Below are positions 9,240-15,000 of a stretch of DNA of 15,000 nucleotides, piece after piece. The stretch lies in the NCBI GenBank assembly GCA_016946835.1, contig JACVTC010000008.1:1537501-1552500 (forward strand), written 5' to 3'. Source of the stretch: Neocallimastix lanati (nom. inval.) (lineage: Eukaryota > Neocallimastigomycota > Neocallimastigomycetes > Neocallimastigales > Neocallimastigaceae). Both the position numbers and the translations under genes were made by a program. Position 1 is the first letter of the stretch; each line of letters starts with the position of its first letter. Below the pieces are notes generated by a model. That model was not told the DNA's origin, did no database searches, and saw only the letters and a list, made by a program, of their open reading frames with translations.

Positions 9240-9584
9240 AAAAAAAAATAATTAAAAATAAAGTATATATATTACAAATTATTAAATATATATATATTTA
9301 AAACATATAGTAAATATTTTTTTTTTCTTCTTTAAATAGAATAAATTCATTATTAATCTTTCATTATTAATTATATTTACTTACTTATTCATTTTTGGGA
9401 TGTATTGTAAAAGTACCCTTTAAAATATAAAAAAAAAAATTATAAATAAATAAATAAATAAATAAAAATAATTAAATAAAAAATAATTATAAAATAAAAA
9501 AAAAATATATTCTCAGTAATGTATTATCTTCTCTAGGGTTACTGAGGGAAGATCATCTGAATTTTAATGGTACTTTAGGGTAAT

Positions 9585-9643
<59 letters not shown>

Positions 9644-9914
9644 AATACAGTGCAATAAATGATTTTGATACTATTACTTATTGTTGTTGTATATTAAGCG
9701 ATATTATTTATCAAAATTATTAATTAATTTTTTAAAAAAAAAAAAAATTATTTTTATTATAAGAAATAATATCATTTTTCTTCCATGTATCTTTATTTTT
9801 ATTTTCTTATATGTTCATTTTTTTTTTTTTTATGTATTTATTCTATTACTCCTTATGTTTGAATCATTCATGTATAGTATGATAATCCTAATCATGTATT
9901 TTTTTTTTTTTTTT
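9148..9914. other. Spacer with poly(A) tracts and one structured island
   Basis: The spacer contains A31 at 9206-9236, a more complex island at about 9395-9587, and A53 at 9588-9640. The island includes mutually exclusive inverted repeats (CTCAGTAA/TTACTGAG at 9512-9519 and 9539-9546; ATCTTCTCT/AGGGAAGAT at 9526-9534 and 9545-9553) and an acceptor-like TTCTCAG. A 79-codon + frame at 9681-9920 is a hydrophobic Phe/Ile/Leu string and is not accepted as a gene. Confidence 0.45.
9588..9640 (+). repeat. poly(A) tract, 53 nt
   Basis: This is the longest homopolymer in the window. It directly follows a relatively GC-containing island, an arrangement that resembles the tail of a retroposed sequence. 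No target-site duplication was found, and A runs are frequent in this genome. Confidence 0.9.
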
Positions 9915-9996
9915 GGATGATTATGTAATTTATGGTACTTTATTTATTTATTATTTTTTTTCTTTGGATGATCATGTAATTTATGGTACTTTATTT
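9915..9996 (+). repeat. 31-bp direct duplication, period 51
   Basis: Two copies of a 31-bp segment beginning GGATGAT and containing GTAATTTATGGTACTTTA lie at 9915-9945 and 9966-9996, differing by one T-to-C change. Both are preceded by TTT and separated by T-rich DNA. This is more complex than the surrounding microsatellites, so it is a true segmental duplication. The GGTACTTTA part also appears once at 9569-9577. Confidence 0.85.
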
Positions 9997-10200
9997 TATT
10001 TTTTTTTTTTTTTTTTATATTTTCTCTTTCTTTAGTTTCATTGTAGTACATTAACTTTATTTTTTATTAAATTTTATTTTTATTTTTATTTTTTTTTTTA
10101 TTTTGATAAATTTTATTATTATTGTTTTTTTTTTTAATCTTAAAAATATTTAAATATATTTATATACTTAAATGTATTACAATATATTTTTATTATTTTT
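9997..10200. other. T-rich lead-in to the pentamer satellite
   Basis: The stretch is long T runs and TTTTA/TTATT mixtures with no gene. It shades into the regular (TTTTA)n array from about 10201. Confidence 0.6.
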
Positions 10201-11089
10201 ATTTTATTTTATTTTATTCAATCTGTACTTTATATTCATATTCAACTATTTATTTTATTTTATTTTATTTAATTTTATTTTATTTTATTTTATTTTATTT
10301 TATTTTATTTTATTTTATTTTATTTTATTTTATTTTATTTTATTTTATTTTATTTTATTTTATTTTATTTTATTTTATTTTATTTTATTTTATTTTATTT
10401 TATTTTATTTTATTTATTTATTTTATTTTATTTTATTTTATTTTATTTTATTTTATTTTATTTTATTTTATTTTATTTTATTTTATTTTATTTTATTTTA
10501 TTTTATTTTATTCAATCTGTACTTTATATTAAATATTCTACTATTTATTTTATTTTATTTTATTTTATTTTATTTTATTTTATTTTATTTTATTTTATTT
10601 TATTTTATTTTATTTTATTTTATTTTATTTTATTTTATTTTATTTTATTTTATTTTATTTTATTTTATTTTATTTTATTTTATTTTATTTTATTTTATTT
10701 TATTTTATTTTATTTTATTTTATTTTATTTTATTTTATTTTATTCAATCTGTACTTTATATTAAATATTCTACTATTTATTTTATTTTATTTTATTTTAT
10801 TTTATTTTATTTTATTTTATTTTATTTTATTTTATTTTATTTTATTTTATTTTATTTTATTTTATTTTATTTTATTTTATTTTATTTTATTTTATTTTAT
10901 TTTATTTTATTTTATTTTATTTTATATTTATTTTATTTTATTTTATTTTATTTTATTTTATTTTATTTTATTCAATCTGTACTTTATATTCATATCCTAC
11001 TATTTATTTTATTTTATTTTTCATATCCTACTATTTATTTTATTTTATTTTATTTTATTTTATTTATTTATTTATTTATTTATTTATTG
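10201..11089 (+). repeat. (TTTTA)n pentanucleotide satellite with punctuating 36-37 bp units
   Basis: About 890 bp of TTTTA tandem repeat, ending in a short TTTA tract. It is interrupted by four copies of a more complex unit starting TTCAATCTGTACTTTATATT and ending ACTATTTA (10217-10252, 10511-10547, 10743-10779 and 10971-11006), with a partial fifth copy at 11021-11037. Unit starts are spaced 294, 232 and 228 bp, so this is a higher-order array. All three + frames read as a Phe-Tyr-Phe-Ile-Leu repeat without stops, which produces long but meaningless frames (10122-10532 and 10172-11104). Confidence 0.95.
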
Positions 11090-11300
11090 ATAATTATTAA
11101 ATAAAGTAATGGAATTGTATTCTATTCTTGTGTATTCTTTTCCTAGTCTAAAAAAAAAAACATTAACTAACCATCCTGTTCAATATTTAATAATGTAAAT
11201 GTCCATATTCTCATGGAGAATAGAAATCTCCAGTAGAACAAAAGTATAAAAGTTTTAAAGTTTTTTTATTAATCAAGGAAAGTATGACCTAGTCTAAAAA
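11090..11300. other. Complex island between opposing pentamer arrays
   Basis: This island is richer in G and C than its surroundings. CCTAGTCTAAAAA occurs twice in direct orientation (11142-11154 and 11288-11300), with an inverted repeat TATTCTC/GAGAATA (11206-11212 and 11216-11222, loop ATG) between. Two overlapping minus-strand frames are open for roughly 25-33 codons without a recognisable motif. It could be a transposon remnant such as a solo LTR or MITE, or a non-coding RNA. Confidence 0.4.
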
Positions 11301-11380
11301 TTAAATTAAATAAAATAAAATAAAATAAAATTAAATAAAATAAAATAAAATAAAATAAAATTAAATAAAATAAATAAATT
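11301..11380 (+). repeat. (TAAAA)n array, inverted relative to the TTTTA satellite
   Basis: TAAAA pentamers with TTAAA interruptions run on the + strand. They are the reverse complement of the unit at 10201-11089, so the two arrays face each other across the island at 11090-11300. Confidence 0.88.
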
Positions 11381-11538
11381 AATAATAAATAATAAGGTAA
11401 AGAAAAAAATTCTGATACAGATTTATACAATAATTTTTATCTACATGGAGCCATCGATCATTGATGAACGAGAAGAGTTAGAGGCTATTATTTCATCCTC
11501 GAAACTCATAATGTAATTTTTTAATATTAATGTAAAAA

Positions 11539-11574
<36 letters not shown>

Positions 11575-11603
11575 AATAAATATTATTAAATAAAGTAAAT
11601 TTA
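11381..11603. other. Short complex island with small open frames on both strands
   Basis: From 11411 to 11516 the sequence is much less AT-biased than its surroundings. On the + strand an ATG at 11445 opens 23 codons (MEPSIIDEREELEAI...) to TAA at 11514-11516. On the minus strand an ATG near 11504 opens about 22 codons (MSFEDEIIASNSS...). An (AT)n run follows at 11543-11571. Which strand, if either, is coding cannot be decided; an exon or a degraded element are both possible. Confidence 0.35.
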
Positions 11604-12128
11604 TAATAAATAATAAATAATAAATAATAAATAATATATAAATAATTGAATAATAAATAATAAATAATAAATAATAAGTTAATAATAAAGAGTATTTATT
11701 AATAATAATAAATGATAAATAATAAATAATAAATAATAAATAATAAATAATAAATTTATAATAAATAATAAATAATAAATAAATAATTGAATAATAAATA
11801 ATAAATAATAAATAATAAGTTAATAATCAAGAGTATTTATTAATAATAATAAATAATAAATAATAAATAATAAATAATAAATAATAAATAATAATAAATA
11901 ATAATAATAAATAATAAATAATAAATAATAAATAATAAATAATAAATAATAAATAATAAATAATAAATAATAAATAATAAATAATAAATAATAAATAATA
12001 AATAATAAATAATAAATAATAAATAATAATAATAAATAATAAATAATAAATAATAAATAATAAATAATAAATAATAAATAATATATAATAAATAATAAAT
12101 AATAAATAATAAATAATAAATAATAAAT
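11604..12128. repeat. Second (AATAAAT)n heptanucleotide array with internal 140-155 bp duplication
   Basis: The array uses the same 7-bp unit as 3319-3835. Its left part is a tandem duplication: the string running from AAATTTATAATAAAT through TTGAATAATAA and AAGTTAATAAT to GAGTATTTATTAATAATAAT occurs from 11597 and again from 11752. Offsets between matching points are 140-155 bp. The 112-codon minus frame at 11820-12158 is the Leu/Ile/Tyr heptapeptide reading of the repeat and is not a gene. Confidence 0.93.
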
Positions 12129-12587
12129 AGATAGAAATGAATAGAAATAAATAAACATAAAATAGTTTAAAGATTTGGAAATTTAATTAAATAAATAAAT
12201 TAAATTGAATTAAAATAAAATTAATTAAAACTTTTTTAAATTAATTTATTTTTCTTGGAAAAATTATTTTATTTATTTAATTTATAAATAAATTTATTTA
12301 TTTATATTTTATAATTTATTTATTGATATTTAATTATTCATTTATTTTTTACTTTATTATTTAATTAGTAAACTCAAAATGGAAAATTTTTCATTATTTT
12401 AAATTGTAATAATTTAAAATTATTAATAATAATAATTATAAATAGTTCTAATAATAATAATAATAAATAGTAAAAAATAATATAAAAAAAAACAAGTTTA
12501 TGCCATCAAATTTTACTATAGTTTTTTCTATTTTATTATTATTAATAATTCTTTTATATATATTTTCTTTTTATATTTATTTATTAA

Positions 12588-12613
12588 TTTATATAGTTTA
12601 CTAACTATATAAA
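12588..12613. repeat. 11-bp perfect stem-loop, loop TACT
   Basis: TTTATATAGTT (12588-12598), TACT, then AACTATATAAA (12603-12613). The arms each contain one G or C and pair perfectly. The shape is similar to the 2661-2694 hairpin, which also has a four-base loop of the form TANT and an AGTT in the arm. Confidence 0.6.
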
Positions 12614-12776
12614 CAAACTTCGTATTGTGAAATATTTTCAAATTTTTTTATTTATTTTTCATCTATCTATCCATTTATTTGTTTGTTTACTTATTTTTTA
12701 AATATTATTTATTTATTTTTTAAATACTATTTATTTATTTTTTAAATAATATTTAATATTTACTTATTTTTAAATA

Positions 12777-12899
12777 TTATTTATTTTTTATACTTTTTTT
12801 TTTTAAACAAAAAATTGGCAGAGACAGTTGAATAAACCAATTTATTTGATTTAACCAATAAATTTTAAGGAAAATTTCAGGTAGGACAAAACGAAGCAT
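12777..12899 (-). CDS. Doubtful 40-codon minus-strand frame
   Basis: From an ATG at 12899 (minus) the frame runs MLRFVLPEIFLKIYWL... to a TAA at 12777-12779. It ends in a Lys-rich tail made from a poly(T) run on the + strand. Compared with the chance frames around it, it uses a wider codon set (GTC, CTA, CTG, TTC, CGT) and has mixed residues. It is hydrophobic and matches no family I know. It could be a small exon, a remnant of a larger gene, or chance in a slightly less AT-rich patch. Confidence 0.15.
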   Translation of the reverse strand: MLRFVLPEIFLKIYWLNQINWFIQLSLPIFCLKKKSIKNK

Positions 12900-13760
12900 A
12901 AAAAAAAAATAAATAAATAATTAATAATTAATTATGTAAATGACTAATTAAATAAAAAAAATTATTAATATAAAAATAAATAAATAAATAAATGTATACA
13001 TATATAAATAAATAAATTTAATTATATTTAATTATTTTTATTATTATTAAATTGTAAACTTTTTTTTTTTTAATGAAGAGTAAATTGAATTTTTATATTT
13101 TTGTTATTTTTTTTTCATATAAAATAAGCTTTTACCTTTCTAATTTTTAAATATTTTTTTTTTTTTTGTTTTCTAAATTTTAAATAATTTAGAATAAAGA
13201 TATTCTATATTATAAGGTAATAATAACAAAAATAGTGATTCTTTAAAATAATATTTGATATCGTTTTTTTTTTTTTTTTAAAAATAAAAGGATATAGGAA
13301 TCTTTTAGATAATAATAATAATAATAATAATAAATCTATTAATATAATTAATGATAATTTATTAAAATATCATACTCTCCAGTAATCATTCTTCAATTTT
13401 AAATATAGTAAAATAAAATACGGTTTATTTATTTATTTATTTATTTTCATTATTTTAATATAAACAAATACATCAGTATTTTTTAAAATTATTTATTATT
13501 AAGTAAATTTATAAAAAAAAAAAAATAATAAAATAAAATAAAATAAAGTGAAGTAAAAACAAAAAAGAAAATAATAATAAAAATTTAGTTTTTAATGTTT
13601 AAATATTTCAAACAGTGATAGTGACAAATAAGATATTTTATTATGAGTATAATAAAAAAAAAAAAAAAATAAAAATAAAAAAAATTAAACAAATATTTAT
13701 TCATTACAATAGTTTTTTGTTATTTTTAATTCTCAATAAAGAACGTAAATATAAATAGGA

Positions 13761-13761
<1 letters not shown>

Positions 13762-13795
<34 letters not shown>
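13762..13795 (+). repeat. poly(A) tract, 34 nt
   Basis: An uninterrupted A run in the spacer about 440 bp upstream of the Gag-type start. Similar tracts lie at 9206-9236 and 14028-14058. Confidence 0.85.
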
Positions 13796-13797
<2 letters not shown>

Positions 13798-14026
13798 AGA
13801 AAACATGTGAAATCCATTTTCAATTTTTAATATTTATATTTTTTTTAAAAAAAAAAAAAAAATTGTTTTAAAGAATTCATAAAGGTCACTATTAAACATA
13901 TTATATAAAAATAAAAATATAATGAATATCAACAATAATAAATTGTTTTCTTTTTTTTTTTTAAAAAAAAAAAACTTTCTTTTTCCTTTTATATATATAT
14001 ATATTTCATTTATTTATTTATTATTT

Positions 14027-14060
<34 letters not shown>

Positions 14061-14236
14061 ATAAAATAAAATAAAATGAAATAAAAATAAAGATAAAAAT
14101 AAAAATATTTATTATTTATTATCTATAAATATAAAATATTATATTTTATATTAATATTTTTAACCTTTTTATATATATATAAATATTTTTTTTTTTTTTA
14201 GACATAAAAAATTTTATTCAATAGTTATTTAATAAA

Positions 14237-15000
14237 ATGATACAGAATACTGATAACGTTAATAAATCTGAGGTTAAAGAAGATGTTTCTTGTACCATTG
14301 ATAAAGAAAACAACCGTGTACAATATCTCGAACAAATGTGTGAAAAGCTTTCAAAAACTGTTGATGAATTAAGTCAGCAATTAAAAGAAATTCAAATAAA
14401 TAATACAAGTACTGAGAAAAAAACTACAAGTAGTAATACTGAAACTGATAATACTAATAACAATAATGTTCAAATAAAATATGTTTATATGAACCCTCCT
14501 ACACCAAAATATACTTTCGATGGAAGAGACGGTCGCTTAGTTTACACTTTTATTGGTAGATGTAGGAGTCATTTAAAAGCTTTTTCCGATTATTATAATG
14601 GGGATGAAAGAAAAATGTTAAATTATGTTGAGGAAGGACTTCAAGGTTCAGCTGCCTATTGGTATTTCACTACTCAAAGTGAAAAACAGTATGAAAATCC
14701 AAATGTGGAACAACTTTTTAAAGAATTAGTTAAATCATTTTACCTTGATAGCATTGAAGATAATAATGAAATCATTGCCAAAATTAAATTAAGTGGACTT
14801 GAACAAAATTGGGAAAATACGGATGAATACTTGTATGAATTCAGTATTCTTACTAAATTATTAAAGTTGGATGATAGTACAAAGAAAAAGATTCTTTATT
14901 ATCAAGTTAGACCTTCTATTCGTCAAGTATTATATCCATTATTAAATAATAAAAATTGGACTTCAGATGATTTTATTGATCAAATTGTTAAATGTCAAGT
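14237..15000 (+). CDS. Ty3-type retrotransposon Gag polyprotein, N-terminal part (runs off the window)
   Basis: The frame is open for 254 codons to the window edge. The start is set by ATG 14237 in an A-rich context, with an in-frame TAG at 14222-14224. Residues 28-53 form a clear coiled coil, with hydrophobic residues at V28, L31, L38, V42, L45, L49 and I52. A Ser/Thr/Asn linker follows (about 55-78), then a capsid-like region: PKYTFDGRDGR (90-100), GLQGSAAYWYF (134-144), FKELVKSF (161-168), and LSGLEQNWENTDEYLYEF (185-202) with L205, L208 and L209. These match the retrotransposon Gag pattern of an A-x-W core, F-x2-L-x3-F and L-x2-L-x-Q...Y-x3-F. Gag assembles the particle around element RNA. 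Zinc knuckle, protease, reverse transcriptase and integrase would lie beyond 15000. No LTR is seen upstream, so a domesticated Gag gene is possible. Codons are clearly less AT-biased than the flanks. Confidence 0.85.
   Translation, partial: MIQNTDNVNKSEVKEDVSCTIDKENNRVQYLEQMCEKLSKTVDELSQQLKEIQINNTSTEKKTTSSNTETDNTNNNNVQIKYVYMNPPTPKYTFDGRDGRLVYTFIGRCRSHLKAFSDYYNGDERKMLNYVEEGLQGSAAYWYFTTQSEKQYENPNVEQLFKELVKSFYLDSIEDNNEIIAKIKLSGLEQNWENTDEYLYEFSILTKLLKLDDSTKKKILYYQVRPSIRQVLYPLLNNKNWTSDDFIDQIVKCQ

Larger units (their letters stand above)
12129..14236. other. AT-rich spacer before the Gag frame
   Basis: This is mainly TTTA/AAAT repeats, poly(A)/poly(T) runs (A34 at 13762-13795, A31 at 14028-14058) and T12A12 at 13951-13974. 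Items noted separately are a hairpin at 12588-12613, an inverted repeat AAATTGG/CCAATTT (12812-12818 and 12837-12843) and a doubtful 40-codon minus frame at 12777-12899. No long terminal repeat or primer binding site for the downstream Gag frame could be recognised. A poly(T) tract ending in AG at 14200-14201 could be a 3' splice site in its leader. Confidence 0.45.

Noticed and set aside
9512-9565. Possible box C/D snoRNA because of two CTGA strings
   Set aside because: No RTGATGA C box and no closing terminal stem in a suitable position.
9681-9920. 79-codon + frame
   Set aside because: Hydrophobic low-complexity string with runs of Phe from poly(T); no family resemblance.
11820-12158. 112-codon minus frame with a Leu/Ile/Tyr heptapeptide repeat
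   Set aside because: Direct translation of the (AATAAAT)n array, without any non-repeat coding portion.

Overview
The window is extremely AT-rich eukaryotic nuclear DNA. Most of it is homopolymer A/T tracts and simple repeats. There is one complete, heavily spliced gene in the middle and one partial, apparently unspliced Gag-type reading frame at the right edge. The gene has eight short GT-AG introns, seven of them ending in ATAG. It also has two micro-exons, a conserved eukaryotic ER-associated E2 enzyme as product, and a Ser/Thr/Asn-rich low-complexity segment. Together with intergenic DNA almost free of G and C, this best fits an anaerobic gut fungus (Neocallimastigomycota). A dictyostelid amoeba is the main alternative; the high intron number argues against it. 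This placement is inference, because no rRNA or barcode gene is present.

Layout. Positions 1-6433 hold no gene I can support. They contain poly(A)/poly(T) runs, a perfect 15-bp-stem hairpin (2661-2694), A10T10 palindromes near 3.0-3.15 kb, a TTTA array (2894-2970), a 515-bp heptanucleotide array (3319-3835) and an ATAA-type array (5208-5382). A few short, more complex islands resemble isolated exons. Positions 6434-8811 hold a UBE2J1/Ubc6-type E2 gene of nine exons and 362 residues. It is followed by an A/C-rich, T-poor probable 3' untranslated region. Positions 9121-10200 hold spacer with a structured island ending in a 53-nt poly(A) run and a 31-bp direct duplication. Positions 10201-11089 are a (TTTTA)n satellite punctuated by a 36-37 bp unit. 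Positions 11090-11600 hold two complex islands and an inverted (TAAAA)n block. Positions 11604-12128 are a second heptanucleotide array sharing variant units with the first. Positions 12129-14236 are AT-rich spacer with one hairpin and one doubtful small minus-strand frame. Position 14237 to the end is the N-terminal part of a Ty3-type Gag polyprotein or a domesticated Gag gene.

The E2 and the Gag gene show no functional link. The E2 is predicted to be a C-terminally anchored ER-membrane enzyme of ER-associated protein degradation. The Gag frame is the start of a retroelement, or of a gene derived from one, that continues beyond the window. The most interesting points are the micro-exon structure of the E2 gene, the higher-order organisation of the satellites, and the small complex islands that neither genes nor repeats explain.
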